Positions 11,032 to 23,344 of a stretch of DNA of 64,000 bases are shown here, one piece after another. The notes below the pieces were generated by a model, which saw nothing but the letters and a program-made list of their open reading frames with translations, was not told where the DNA came from and ran no database searches. A program made the position numbers and the translations under genes. How positions within the stretch are numbered: position 1 is the first letter of the stretch; each line of letters begins with the position of its first letter. Source of the stretch: Evernia prunastri (lineage: Eukaryota > Ascomycota > Lecanoromycetes > Lecanorales > Parmeliaceae); the NCBI GenBank assembly GCA_003184365.1, contig NKYR01000059.1, forward strand, positions 62,001 to 126,000. The letters run 5' to 3'.

Positions 11032-11989
11032 GGTGCGGTGAGAGGGTCGTTGCAGTCGTGGTGAGGTGGTAAGGTGGACTATGATTGCCTCTGGTTAGCA
11101 GGTAGGGATTTGTGGTGAAAGGAAATATATATTAGTAGTTATGCATTTCTTTTTTCACAGTCACACGCCCCTTTGAGTAGGCGGGCGCCGGTGTCGGACG
11201 AGTTATGACGAGATATATAATATACCGGGATCGGAAATATCCTGAGCGGCGCGAATGGTTCTCAACAGTGCGGTGCAATTATACTGGAGTCTTCGTGAGA
11301 GGAGGTTTGATCTGACGAGGATCGATGATGCCGTTATTGTAGACATGGTCCAGTACGGTAGATGGCTTTAAGTAGCGGGAGATCTCAATATTAGGGCAGA
11401 CTCCTTTGGGTCTTTTTGATTATACTATCAATTATCAATGAGGCCTTGAGATTGAAATATGATTGCTGTTCATCACCGGTAGACTGGCCGTGGTTGGTTT
11501 GAGCAACTCAACCATCCTGACTTACTTATCTTCAGGTGGGGTTGGTTTACTCTAGGTACCTACCCAGAGTAGTTTAGGGAGGTACATCCAGGAGGTTGTG
11601 CCCCCAGTTCAAGAGCTCCTTTTTCCGCGCAAATTGTCAACTACCTTACTCATGGAAAAGAAAGAGTCGCACTAGATGAACCTGCAATCTCTGGGGAAGT
11701 TATGTGTTACTCATAGAGACATATAAGCCTAAGATCATGAGACAGACCTTCTCAAAAGGATTTTCTACTTCTTGATTTTGTAATCTCGGTAGCACAATAG
11801 GTTCCCTGATTCGTCTTAATACAATTGGTGCATGGAGTAGGTAATTACATCGAGTCTATGCATGATCGAGACCCCAGTGCCCATCTCAAACCGAGACATC
11901 ATCAGAAACCAAACAATCGGACAGGCCCCGGTGATAATATGCCCTTGAGAATTCCATCCCCCTGTGAATGAATGCCAAAAGTAAAATGT
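11032..11989. other. Intergenic, no gene seen
   Basis: Upstream region of the aminotransferase and downstream region of the sugar porter. It contains TACC/CTAGG-type motifs near 11555-11585 but no supported gene. Confidence 0.55.
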
Positions 11990-14130
11990 CTAGTGCGCCA
12001 TAACGGCGATCTTCTGGTCAGCAGCAACGGCACCGTCGAAGTGGTACAGAGGCTCTAGTCTGGCATTCTTCCTGAAGAGAACATAACGCTTGAACCACCA
12101 CGGCAAGGCCTTTGTGAGCTGGTACTTGGCGTGCACCCGAGTCGGCACGGCGAAGACGTAATCCAATTCTTCCAGTGTGCGCTGCTTCGTCTCTGGCACG
12201 AACAGGAAGATGAGGACCAAAGCGGTCAGATTGAGCCCGGCGTAGAAGGCGAAAGCACCCACGGGGGGGAACACCTGGAGGATACGAGGGAATGAGATGG
12301 AGAGAACGGCGGCCCAGAACAGGCAAGTGGCCACGGCCCAGGACATGCCGACTTCACGGTGAGAGAGCGGGAAGACCTCGGCGGAGTATGTGAATGGCAC
12401 GGGCCCTTCACCCGGGGAGTAGAAGGCAGCGAAGAGGAAGATGAAGAAGGCGATGAGGCCGAGATGGGCCCTGCTTTCTTGTGGTATGATGAAGCAAAGA
12501 CCAGCTGCAAGCAAAGTCCATGCCATGTTGGGGAAGGTGAAGAGAAGGAGAGCACGTCGACCCCAGGTATCGATAGTCCAAACAGCGGGCCAGGCGAAGA
12601 CGAAGTTGACAAGACCGAACCCGAAAGACGCGAGGAGGGCAGTCAAGTTATCGGCACCGGCGTTGACGAAGACCGTTGACGAGTAGAAAGCGATAATGTT
12701 GATACCACACATCTGTTGAGCCAACATGACAGTGAAGGAGGCGCCAGTTGCACGTCGAACACGGGGAATTGTGAACAATTCGATGAAGCGAGTGACGTAG
12801 TTGCTCTTGCCAATGATGTCGGCCTCCTCTTGAATCTGGGCGTGAATGTAGTACAGATCACGAGCCGCCTGGAGAGGGGTGTTCCTGAGACGGCAGAGCG
12901 ATCGGAAAGCGTTGGCGTAGCGGCCCTTCTTAATGTACCATCGAGGTGATTCTGGGCAGAAGTAGACCCCGACGAGTAGAGGAAGTGCGGGAATCATGGC
13001 AGATCCCAACTGTAGACGCCATGCAATAGGACCGACATTGTAGACGGCTAAATTGGCGCAGAAACCAAGAAAGATGCCGAAAGCAGTCCACATTTGCCAA
13101 CTCATGACCAATCCACCTCGAATCGCAGCTGGACAGTTCTCTGCGGCGTAGATTGGGACTGTCGAAGCCTTGGCACCCATACCGATACCGAGGAGGAGAC
13201 GAGTGACGAAGAGTTGAGGCCAATCTTGAGTGACAGCGGAGCCAATGACTGAAAGGAAACAGAAGACGGCGGCGAAGAAGATGGTCCCACGACGACCGAA
13301 GAAGTTATTGAGTGGGTCGGAGCACCAGCACCCACTAGGATTTAGGTAAGCTTCTGAAACCGTCAAGCTACTGCGGTGCAGGTTGTATGCTTACATGAAA
13401 GCAGAGCCAATGTAGGGTCCAGAGTTGACAATACCGACAATCCAGGAGTTGAGACCATAATTCACACCAGGCACAGGACCACCATCAGCGATGCTAGGGA
13501 CGGTGTCCGGAACACCAAAGTCAACGGGCCACGACAGATTGGCACCGTTGGAACCAGTCTGATCCCAACCTTGTACAGCAGCACCAATGGAGCAAAGGAT
13601 GACGGTGAAGTAGAGCGCGCCTGGTTGGCGCCATTTGTGAAGGACTTCGTTGCGAAGCGCATCGCGTTCGACTTCATCCAGCTCGGGGATTTGCTCGAAA
13701 GCGGGAGGATCTTGTGCCACCAAAGCCCCTTTCTTCAAGAGTGGGATCATGTCTTGCATGCCCGCCTCTTGGGCAAATTGCTCGACATTGTAAAAGAGAG
13801 TATCGCGAGGAATGCCAGCCAACGGGTTCTGGATTCTGTGTGATTTGATAATTAGAATGAGTTTCGTCGTGGGGGAAAATGGGTGTGGTAGGCCAAGGAG
13901 TTAAGAAAGCGGGGAAGGCACTAACCGAGCAGTAACGTTACGGTTCAAGCTCACGGACTGTTGACGAGAGCCTTGTCTGCCACCAACGTTTTTTTCTTCG
14001 TACTGATCAAGGCTATTGCTCAAGTCAGCGGTCTGTTTCGCACATTTCCTTTTGCCATTCGGCGACAATCGGGCCATGTTCACCTTTGGTCGACGTGCGC
14101 CAAGTCGGCCTTTTCGTTGTAGTCCGCCAT
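11990..14130 (-). CDS. MFS sugar transporter (sugar porter family)
   Basis: Plasma-membrane proton-coupled sugar or polyol uptake is the family role. Four exons on the minus strand: 14130-14084, 14012-13926, 13835-13395 and 13334-11990, 639 aa, with frames that match at all three junctions. The two short 5' exons encode a hydrophilic head beginning MADYNEKADLAHVDQ. Family signatures are GWDQTGSNGANLSW after TM1, GRRGT between TM2 and TM3, RLLLGIGMGAKASTVPIY, PESPRWYIKKGR, QQMCGINIIAFYSSTVF, DTWGRRALL, EGPVPFTYSAEVFPLSHREVGM and VPETKQRTLEELD. Twelve membrane segments can be placed. The long N-terminal cytosolic region (about 120 residues, with IPELDEVERDALRNEVLHKW) marks a distinct fungal subgroup of sugar porters. 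The substrate is not determinable from this sequence alone. Confidence 0.92.
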
Positions 14131-16872
14131 GGTGTGTTCACGCTCCAGCTGGTACGCTTGACTGCACGGACGACAAACAGGTTGTGAAAAAGAAAGAAGA
14201 GAGAGGAAGGGGAGAGACGGGAGGTGACCTTCGCCAATGGACTTGAGTGAAGAAGGAAAGAGACAGGGAAGATTTAGGGAGGGGGGGGGCTGTGGTAGAT
14301 ATGTATGCAAACGGATCGTTGCGCAGGGTAACTTCTGGAATGCGTGTCCACGACGCAGCCTTGCAAATTCACCGCACACAACGCCTAATCGCTGAAAGAG
14401 CGAAGGTTGCCGATCCTGCAGGCATTGGCACTTTTCGACTAGGATGTTTAAAGGATGGTGGCATAAGCTTGTCGAATATTAGTTAGATGATCGTGTTGGC
14501 CATGCTTCGGCCAACACGGTCTCTTGAACTTTTTTTCTGGGGAAGCCAGAGTCTATTTTGCCTGGCTCTAATAACACCGTTACACAATACCAACGTGATC
14601 GAGTTAACGGTGACTTGAGTTATCTGGCACTTTGCAACGAGCTCTTCAGGTCGAGCGAAAGCCCCTGAGTTTCTGAGTATCTTCTCAGCCGTTGTACTGC
14701 ATGCCAAGAGACGCAGGTGGCAGGATCTTGACTGGGTTAGGTAAGATGTGCATGCTTACCCCCGGTATGCCTACCTGCAGTCTCACCCATTCGACGCCTG
14801 GAACGAAAAGAACCAGATCAAGATGACAAAAAGAGGGGCATCCGCGAGGCCAGTCAAAGGACTCTAAATTCTGACCTTGAACCCCCAAGCCTTCTTTCTC
14901 GAACTCTCCCCACTCTCATTGGGTCCAATAGGCAATAAATTAAGGCAATAACAACCAATTATTGTCACGAGCCTTGCGGCACGGGTATAAATTGAGTGGA
15001 TCTTGGGATCAAGTCGAGAACAAATCATGTGATATTTTTTGATTTTATCAGATCCACTCTTTCTAGCCTTGCCAAGTTGCCCCTCATACGGAGTAAAGTT
15101 GTAAGCTTGTACCTAGGTAGTAAGTATGTTTTCTCAGCCTTGTCCGCATCCTCGGCAGAGCCGAAGCACATGACTTCGAGGCCTTTCATGATTAAGTAAC
15201 GTGAGTCTGGCTTCACTGAAAGTGTTGACTGCAAACGACAGCTGTCTCAGTCAAGACTTGTCATGTGCCTTTACCAAAGTCGTTTTCGTAGTCAATCACC
15301 AATCGTCAACGCCAACAGCAACCGTAAGCGTAGTGTGGTAGAAGTAACTGGCGGTGGCGCACGGGCCTGGGAAGCTCCGAAATATCCCCTAGCGAAAACT
15401 CTCTCAAAAATGGAGTCTGGGGAAAGCGTAGTGCAGGGATCGTTCCGACTTCCAGAGCACGTCTGCATGTCTAGAGTCCTTGGGAATCCTCGACCCCTCC
15501 ACCAATCTCTAGAGTAGTGCGCAAAATGGTATCTCGTGCCGTTCGATCTTCCTTTGCCTCCAGAGTCAGACAAATGATCCGTCATCTTTTTGCCAGCGCA
15601 AACTTTGTGGGGGGAACCAAGCATTATGTTAAAGTGGAAGGCTTTTTTGACGATGAAATTATCAGACCCTGCTCCACGTACTCTAGAGCACGGTGACAGC
15701 ACCCCGAATCGCGTGGCTGTTTCACCACCATTCGAAACCCACCTGGCCTTCTTCATACCAACAACACCATCTTTTGAGCATGGAGGCGTTGCTGAGCTTC
15801 AACCAGTATCATATCGTCTAATACATGGCCAAGGGAATAGTATGCTAGACTTCGACCTCAAGGTTTCTCGTCGGCGAAATTACTACTTGGCCACGCCTGG
15901 CACCTAGCGACTGTTCGTCCGCCTTCATGGAATAGTGTAATAGCTGGACGCATTAATCGTACCTAGGTAGCGCTCCTTTGCCTCATGCAGCCATCATTCG
16001 AGACCGAGGAAGCTTTATGCGTCATGACCATGTGCCTCCTTTCAACCGGTAAGCCTAAAACCAGGACGGCGCTATGTTGCATTTATCCGGGCGTTCTAGC
16101 TGCCTTCTGGAACCCTTGCCTGCATCGTTTTTGCCACAAATGATGAGCAAAGCCAGGTTCGTCGTTGTTGACTAAGATCAGATCTAGAGTCCAGACACAA
16201 AGATGTAAAAAGTAAATCGACGAGTCCTCTAGGGCGTAAGCTGACGACCAACCGAACACCTGATGGATCCAGTAGCGAGACTCGTGTCACATGGGATCTC
16301 CCTTCATTATTCTACGAGGCTCTTCGGAGATACACGCGCATCTCTGGCAAGGCATTGCTTGGAGAGCCTCATTAGCCGTAGGGAGTGCTCGACTGACGTA
16401 TTACGTTGTTCTGGTCTCACAGTCCCTTTAATGATATAGGACTCAGTGTGGTGAAGACTTGGTATGGGGCAACGTTCATGCAAGCCAGACGGGTCACCGT
16501 AACGACAGTGCAAAAGGTCTGGGACAGTCCAAATAAAAGCTCTTTTACCTTAGACCAGTAGTCCCAAGAGCTAATCCCAAAATAAAGTAGTGCGTCACCC
16601 AAAAGTTGACAACGAATCCCCCATCCTTCAATTCTTCAAACATGAGCTTGCATCTGAAGCTAGATGAGTATCCAAGAAGGAAGAATCTTGAAAATACAGA
16701 CCAATGATAGCCAAAAAGACTGAGAGCGGAAACATGGAGCGATGACTGATTCAATCTTCCCAAACAATTGCTTTTCCCCTCAGATTCTTCATGCTACATT
16801 TCCAAACCCAAGGTAGGGGTGAAGATTTCGACATCAAAACCGCCGTAAATATGGTCGCCTGAGATCCAGAAG
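14131..16872. other. Long intergenic region, no gene seen
   Basis: 2.7 kb without a supported gene. Open frames of up to 154 codons overlap on opposite strands with no family motif. It contains a perfect hairpin (14492-14518), one TACGGAGTA (15087-15095) and TACCTAGGTA elements near 15111 and 15960. Confidence 0.5.
14492..14518. repeat. Perfect 10-bp inverted repeat with 7-nt loop
   Basis: CGTGTTGGCC at 14492-14501 pairs exactly with GGCCAACACG at 14509-14518. It lies far from any gene end in this annotation. Confidence 0.9.
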
Positions 16873-19554
16873 CTACAAATACTTCCTCCATCGCAGTTGC
16901 AGCGGTACCAGAATCACTGGTAAGACGCTCACGGCCTCTCCAAGCCCCGCATACTGAGGAGATAATCGCACATGTATGAAAGCGCCAGCGGCAAACAAAA
17001 TGGCAACGACGTTATACACTACCGCCCAAGTGAAGTTAAAAACAATCTGGCGGCAAGAGTCTCGGGATAGGTCTATAAGCACGAGGATCCCCAACAGAGA
17101 CGGTCTGATGAGGACAGCGTCCCCTGCGGTCCACGCAGTACGGATCCCACTATTCATATGCACGCCCACGCTGGCCTGAGAGAGAGCAGCAGCATCATTG
17201 ACCCCGTCACCGCAGAAAAGAACGGTCTCCTTGCCAACTTGCATGAGCTCCTTGACGTACTGCTGCTTTTCTCTGGGCGTGCATCGAGCCCTGACAACTT
17301 CATGAGAAATCCCAAGCTTGAGAGCCACTTTTTGAACTGCACCGATCTCATCGCCACTGAGGATTGACACGCCTATCCCTCGCTCGACCAAGCTAGCAAC
17401 GACGAAACTCGCATCATCGCGCAGAGTAGCTTCCAGCCCGAAAAGGGCCACAAGCCGATCGTCGTGAGTAACACCCAAGACTGTGAGATTCCTCGAGAGA
17501 AGATGTCGTACCGGCGGTAGATCTTCTACTTTCAGCCATCGCGCATTCCCAACACGTACCACCCGCCCGTCCCAAGTGCCTTCAATGCCTTCGCCGACCA
17601 CTGGTGTAACGTAAGTGACAGTAGCAGGCTCAACGCCTGCCGCTGCAAGGTGCTTGAGCACTGCCAACGATACCGGATGATCTGACTGGCTCGTCAGAGC
17701 GACCACGACAGCAGCACTCAAGCTTTGAGACTCAGAGTAGTACTCCTCGCTCACGACCGTTAAGCAACCCTGCGTTAGGGTGCCTGTCTTATCAAAGACG
17801 ACATGGGTCACGCCTTTGGCTACCCTCATCGCTTCCCCCGATCTAATGACCACACCGTGCTTTGCTCCAACCCCACTCGCAATGAAGAGGACCATAGGCA
17901 CAGCAAAGGCTACAGCGCATGGACAACATACAACGAGTACCGAGATGGCATAGGGTATTGCATCAAGAATAGCTGAGCTGGTCGACTCTTCCCGGTGCAT
18001 TATGTTGACTGTGAACCAAATAATTAAAGTCAACAGTGCGAGTGTTGCACTGGCCGGCACAATCCACTTGGCAACCGCATCGGCAGTTTGCTGAGCCTTG
18101 GTCTTTGAATGTGTCACTTCCTCCACCATCCCCGCAATCTCGTCAATGGTATTGTTTCCCGGTAGTCGGCTCACTTGCACCAAAACTGGGTCACCAAGAT
18201 TAATCGACCCTGCAATGACCGCTGAGCCAGGCCTTTTCCCGACCAGATTTGCCTCTCCAGTCAGCACGGATTCGTCGAATTCTGATACTCCGGAGACAAT
18301 TGTACCGTCCGTAGCAACGGGGCTCTTGGACTTGACTCTGAATATATCGCCAAGCTGTAGCAGACGGACATCAATGTCTAACTCCTTCTCATTAGAAGGG
18401 TCTTGGACATCCACAAGAGAAGCGGACTGTGTCTGCAATGATTTGATAGAGCCAATCCTGATAGCTCTATGGCATGCGAAGTCACTCATCAATCGCCCCA
18501 TCATTATGAGGGTTATGAGCAGGGCGCTGGTTTCAAAATAGATTCCGGACACAAGATGCGTGCCCTTCACCTCACACATGAAAGATGCTACGGAGAATCC
18601 ATATGTGATGGAAGTGCTCAAGACGATTAACAAATCTAGATCGATCACTCGGTTAAAGATCAAGCTCCGAAAAGCCCTAGGATAGAAGGGCCCGGCAACA
18701 GCGACCTGAATGACGCTCGCCAGTGCGAAGGACACCGCCCCATATGCGATCGTGTGTTTTGGAAGCGGTGCCCACGCGAGGATCAAGATTGGCATAGTGA
18801 GAACCCAGGACAAGGCTGTGGTGTATGCTGTCGCTCGAACTTCTGTGGGTATTTCATCATGAGATTTTGGAGGAGCCAAGTTGACCGGACTATCCAAATC
18901 CGTGTTCAAGGCCTTCAGAAGATGTCGAGCGCCTATGATATTTGCTTCGTACTTTATAGTAAAGGTATGTTTATTCATTTGCGTCACATCCTTTACGCCA
19001 AGAGGCAGCATGGCCTCTGCCGCAAAGTCTCCGTGAGTACTAGCAACTACTACATCAAGCTCTTGCCATCCATCTCCAATCCTCTGGCAGGCACGGCCGG
19101 TCGTCCTTTTCACGGATTCGATGACATGGCGAACCGAAGACTTGGCGAGATCAAGGTCGAATTCCGCTTGCAGAAGGACATTGTTCATTTGCAGATTGTG
19201 GACAGCCGGCATTGACTCGAAAGCTCTCGGAATCTTACTTGTGCAACCTGGGCAGTTTGATCCTTGGAACTTGAGGATTACGTGCTCGGTGTACGCTGGA
19301 CCTTCTTCAACATCATCAAGCTCATGGTTTCGGGGTGTCCGTGGGCTGAGAGTTGTACAGACGAGTCCATTGGAGTCATGGTCGGTGATGCAGTGTACAT
19401 TCACCGACCTCCCGATCGCGCTGGTGCCGCATGGCCCTCTGTCTTGCACAGGCTGCTCCCCACAGCAGTCTTCTCCAGCACAGTGACTGGTTGCTGACGT
19501 GTGCGCAATATCGCCATTCCTTGGTTCGTCCTTGCCGCTGTGAGAAAGCGACAT
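16873..19554 (-). CDS. Heavy-metal P1B-type ATPase (Pca1/CrpA-like copper or cadmium exporter)
   Basis: ATP-driven export of soft metal ions across a membrane. Single exon, 893 aa from the ATG at 19554; the frame is open a little further but without another ATG. The N-terminus is cysteine-rich (SHCAGEDCCGEQ), followed by one heavy-metal-associated domain with the CxxC of NCPGCTSK. P-type signatures are TGEAN in the actuator loop, VVCCPCAV in TM6, DKTGTLT with the phosphorylated Asp, SDHPVS in place of the usual SEHP, and GDGVNDAAAL. TM7 has the NFTWAVVYN segment. TM8 reads LGEAVSVLPVILVPLQLRW and lacks the MxxSS signature of classical Ccc2/ATP7-type copper pumps. That points to the fungal Pca1/CrpA branch, linked to cadmium or copper resistance; the assignment to that branch is from memory of the family. 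Confidence 0.92.
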   Translation of the reverse strand: MSLSHSGKDEPRNGDIAHTSATSHCAGEDCCGEQPVQDRGPCGTSAIGRSVNVHCITDHDSNGLVCTTLSPRTPRNHELDDVEEGPAYTEHVILKFQGSNCPGCTSKIPRAFESMPAVHNLQMNNVLLQAEFDLDLAKSSVRHVIESVKRTTGRACQRIGDGWQELDVVVASTHGDFAAEAMLPLGVKDVTQMNKHTFTIKYEANIIGARHLLKALNTDLDSPVNLAPPKSHDEIPTEVRATAYTTALSWVLTMPILILAWAPLPKHTIAYGAVSFALASVIQVAVAGPFYPRAFRSLIFNRVIDLDLLIVLSTSITYGFSVASFMCEVKGTHLVSGIYFETSALLITLIMMGRLMSDFACHRAIRIGSIKSLQTQSASLVDVQDPSNEKELDIDVRLLQLGDIFRVKSKSPVATDGTIVSGVSEFDESVLTGEANLVGKRPGSAVIAGSINLGDPVLVQVSRLPGNNTIDEIAGMVEEVTHSKTKAQQTADAVAKWIVPASATLALLTLIIWFTVNIMHREESTSSAILDAIPYAISVLVVCCPCAVAFAVPMVLFIASGVGAKHGVVIRSGEAMRVAKGVTHVVFDKTGTLTQGCLTVVSEEYYSESQSLSAAVVVALTSQSDHPVSLAVLKHLAAAGVEPATVTYVTPVVGEGIEGTWDGRVVRVGNARWLKVEDLPPVRHLLSRNLTVLGVTHDDRLVALFGLEATLRDDASFVVASLVERGIGVSILSGDEIGAVQKVALKLGISHEVVRARCTPREKQQYVKELMQVGKETVLFCGDGVNDAAALSQASVGVHMNSGIRTAWTAGDAVLIRPSLLGILVLIDLSRDSCRQIVFNFTWAVVYNVVAILFAAGAFIHVRLSPQYAGLGEAVSVLPVILVPLQLRWRKYL

Positions 19555-22500
19555 ATCTTCTACGAATGATCGCAGTGTCCCTGTTGCTTGGCTATCCTCG
19601 TCCAAGAAATCAATACTCCGCTCCTTCTACCAAAGATAAGGAAGATCGTCGATCGGGAATTGGACATTCCATAGGGTTGAAGGTCACGAGTGTCTTTTAT
19701 TCAATCCAAAACCACGCGCCTGAAACATCTTTGCGGAGAGCCCGGATGGCTGTAACCTGCAGGAACCCGGCATGTGTCAAAGCGTCGAGTGCATCATCAT
19801 TATGCAAGATGGAAGAGGCTCTGTGACATTAGCCGCAATGCGATCAGAGCGCCCAATAATGTTGTACAGCTCTGATACCTACATGCAGAGCGTCGCTTGG
19901 GCGGAAGCCCGCTTGATTTCACATCATTAGGTACATGTCGATTGGGAACATTAAAGCTAGATCTGCATGTTAGATTTCGAAGTACCTACGCAGGCTTATA
20001 TGATCGTACTCCGTAAAGAAGAACCGTGGCCACAAAGCAGGTGGGAAGTATTAAAAGCCCCCCCGATTACTTCGAGGCCAAGAATGTCAGTAATGCACCA
20101 CTCTGCCTAGGACTCATCAATGAAGTTTTCGTTTGGGCTAGATCGCCAGCGGCCGAGCTCAAGTGTTTGTTTGACAGCCGCTGATCCATAAGCGCAGAGC
20201 CGCTCCATCTTGCATAAAGGAGAGACGTCAACATCCGTTGAGCCAACCATAATTCACAGATTGGATACTTCCACAATTTCATTCAAAGCAAACCCTCCAC
20301 AGTCCAGCAGGAAAGCAAGAATACAGAACGTCGCTCCCCAAATCCATCACTCCTCTCTGCGAATATCCAAACCTTGAGCCTAGATACGGAGTACATGCAA
20401 TCACAGATACCTGTTCTCTCCGCCTCGCAGTTTCCTCTCACATCCATCAACCAAAACCTTTTTCTCTCCCGCACCCTTTTCGACGTAGGTACATACCGCA
20501 TTGCATTTTTTTCCCTCCGTGCACACTAGCTTCACGCGCATAAATTCTCGCTTCTCCATACCCACATACGTTAAGCGACTCGTGCCCTGCCGACCCGATC
20601 CCCGTGGGGAAAAGCACAGCCATTTGTGTAGCATAATGCGGGGAAGGTAGACTAAGGTTAAGACCAATGAGCAGCAGCAATCTACACTGGACGACAATAA
20701 GAAGGGACTGGAAAGGAAGAGCGACGACGATGCGGTTTGTGCGGCCGTAGGTGGGCTGTAGTACAATGTAGCCCCTACTTAGGTAACGTTCTCCTTCAGA
20801 GCAACATTTATTGTCTGGGTCTCTAGGTTGTACCTAGAGCGTCATTTACGGATCACTATTCCATGACAGTGACTGAAGAGGTGCCAGCAAAAACAAGGTA
20901 AGTCGCCATAAGAAAGGAACAGACAGGCAGAGCGCTCAAGCCATCGAAGATATCGTCCGGGTTCAGGGTCAGAAAAGATTTTCCGGCGAAAGTGCCTTAG
21001 GAAGTTACCTACCTATGTACCTAAGTGCATCCGAATCCATGACACATTTTCCAAGCAAACAAGCCGGGCCAAGTTCCATCCAGTCGCCTAGCGGACTAGA
21101 AAAGAAAAGAAGAGAGAAGAAGCCGCTGATGCCGCCTATACATTGAAAATCCTATACCCTATAAGAAATGGCAAGCAATACTGAATTGTCTCATTCGATA
21201 ACACTGCACAGAGATGCCTATCTATACAATGCATAAGAAGTCTCGCTACCGGGGCTACAAGGCCTGAGTAGATGCCTATGCATGCCCCAGTGTCAAGAAA
21301 ACCCCCATGCCTGTACGGCATAGATCTGAAGTACTAGCTAGCTATGTATCTGTGAACGTGGGCAGGCCGGCGAGACAAATTATCCATGTAAAATCTGGAG
21401 AAAAACTTCATCTCAGGAACAAAACAGCTAAGGTGGAGATGACGTACATAACAAGAATATCACAGCCATAATCGCATGTCACATCATATCATGACCAAAC
21501 AGGTAAATACCGAGCCACAATACGGCGAGAAAGAAAATTGGACACGACGAAATATGCAATGCGATGCGCTGCGATGCGGCTATCGTGTATGTTGTATGTT
21601 ATGTATTGGGGGGAACCTCCGCAAGAGACCCAGCGACAAGCGAGGGACAGACAGACAAAGCAAACTAACGAATAATGGATAGATACACTTCATATTCGGA
21701 CTCAATACCGGATATCAAGGCACGGAGATGTAGGTGGTACTGTGGGAGCAGAGCAGTTGCGTGCGCGAAGACCAACGTAACGTAACGCCTGCATTGAGCG
21801 CTTGAGCGCATACCCAAAAAGAATTAACGGACACGCTACCTACCCACGCACCCACCCAACCCAACCAGCTTTGACTTTTGGCGAGAAGGGAAGAAAAGCT
21901 TTTCGTAGCAAAGTGGTATCTTGTTCCCAGGTATGTCATTTGTCACACTCACCTAACCACATACTAATCTATCTTCCTTTCCAGCTCATTACAGATGATT
22001 ACGCTGCCATGCGCGCGACGCTGGAGGATTATGTAATGCGTACACAATGCCTTAGCCATATCCACACACCCACATCCATACCCAAACCCAAACCTCTTGA
22101 AGCACCTCGGGTGCGGGGGAAAGGGGGAGGTTGTTAGTTACTGAATGGCTGAGGGAAAAAGGGAACAGCAGCGATCAGACATGGCTAATGGGAGCGTCAT
22201 GCCCTGTCATTTATGATGGCTTGTGTACAGCAAATACACAACAGAGAGGAGAGGAGCGCGGAGCATGGCGGAGTGAAGGTGAGCAAGTGTGAGATAAGTT
22301 GGGATGAAATGAGTCGAGAAGGGGATGCTTACACTGGGTACTTACTCTACCCGTGGGTGGAATAATGCAGGGAGGAGACGGAGAGGACGAGGACGAGGAA
22401 GAGGAAGAGAAGGAAGAAGGGGAAGTGGAAGACAATGACGATGACCAAGATAAAGACGAAAAAATATGACAGAGAGCCAAAACCCCGAAGTCGAAGCGAA

Positions 22501-23344
22501 AGTATCTAAGCAGGTAGCCCGTAGATAGATACTGGATAGATAAATATCTAGGTAGCTAGAGAAGCAAGTGCGTGCGTGCCCAGCAAAACAGTACCTCAAC
22601 ATCCCTTCAACCCCAATTATGTATACAGAAAATCCGCCTACCTGCCATCCCTTCGCAACCGGGGAGGAGCGATCGATACTTCAGTGACGCGTACCCCTCT
22701 GGTCACAGCCTATATCGCCCAGTATACGGACTCACCATAGCAGCGAAGTAAAGGAGCAGGAAAAACATGGCTGCCGTGTGCGACTTCCCTGGCCTGGAAT
22801 TCTTGATAAGGGTACGTGGTGCTATTTTCACTTATGGAGTAGAATAGAGTAGAGTAGAACAGAACAGCCAGCCAAACACCCATCTCGAAAACGCGTGACA
22901 CGTGCACAATTGTACCCTCAAGCCTCTTCTCCATCTATCTATCGCTTCTCCTCCCTCCCCACTCCCCAGGCCCAATCTCAGCTCTCACACTACCCCTTAC
23001 CCGTCATCTCACCTGCACTCCCACGCGCCACCGCTCTCCTCTCTTCCCTCAACATGATTATCGACGCCTCACCGCAGTCAACAGACCGTTGTCCTGCCCC
23101 ACTGACCCCCCTCGTCGTCCATCTGGCAGCCGGCTCCAGAGTGACCCTCCGCGCGTGACTGCTCTCCCATCCATGCGAGTAGAATATTTTCCCTTCTCCC
23201 ATCCCCACGCTGGGCGAAACCCCTCTGTTGGACTTCGACTCTGCCGCACTGTCGTGGTGGTGCGCGCGGTCCGTACTCCAGGGGAGGGCGGGTTGAGGCT
23301 CAGAAGCAGGCCTAGCGCCCCTTTCGTCGTCGCCGTCGTAGCCA
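19555..23344. other. Long gene-free region
   Basis: Almost 3.8 kb in which no open frame is supported by family motifs or splice logic. It holds two TACGGAGTA elements (20007-20015 reverse, 20385-20393), several CCTAGGTA-like elements and a purine-rich tract (about 22367-22450). It may contain noncoding transcripts or small unrecognised genes. Confidence 0.5.
22367..22450 (+). repeat. GA-rich purine tract
   Basis: About 80 bp nearly all A and G in irregular GAGGA and GAAGA units. Open frames across it give only Ser- or Glu-rich peptides. Confidence 0.75.

Noticed and set aside
15292..15907. Overlapping frames on both strands of 100-154 codons
   Set aside because: Mutually antisense, no family resemblance, no splice context.
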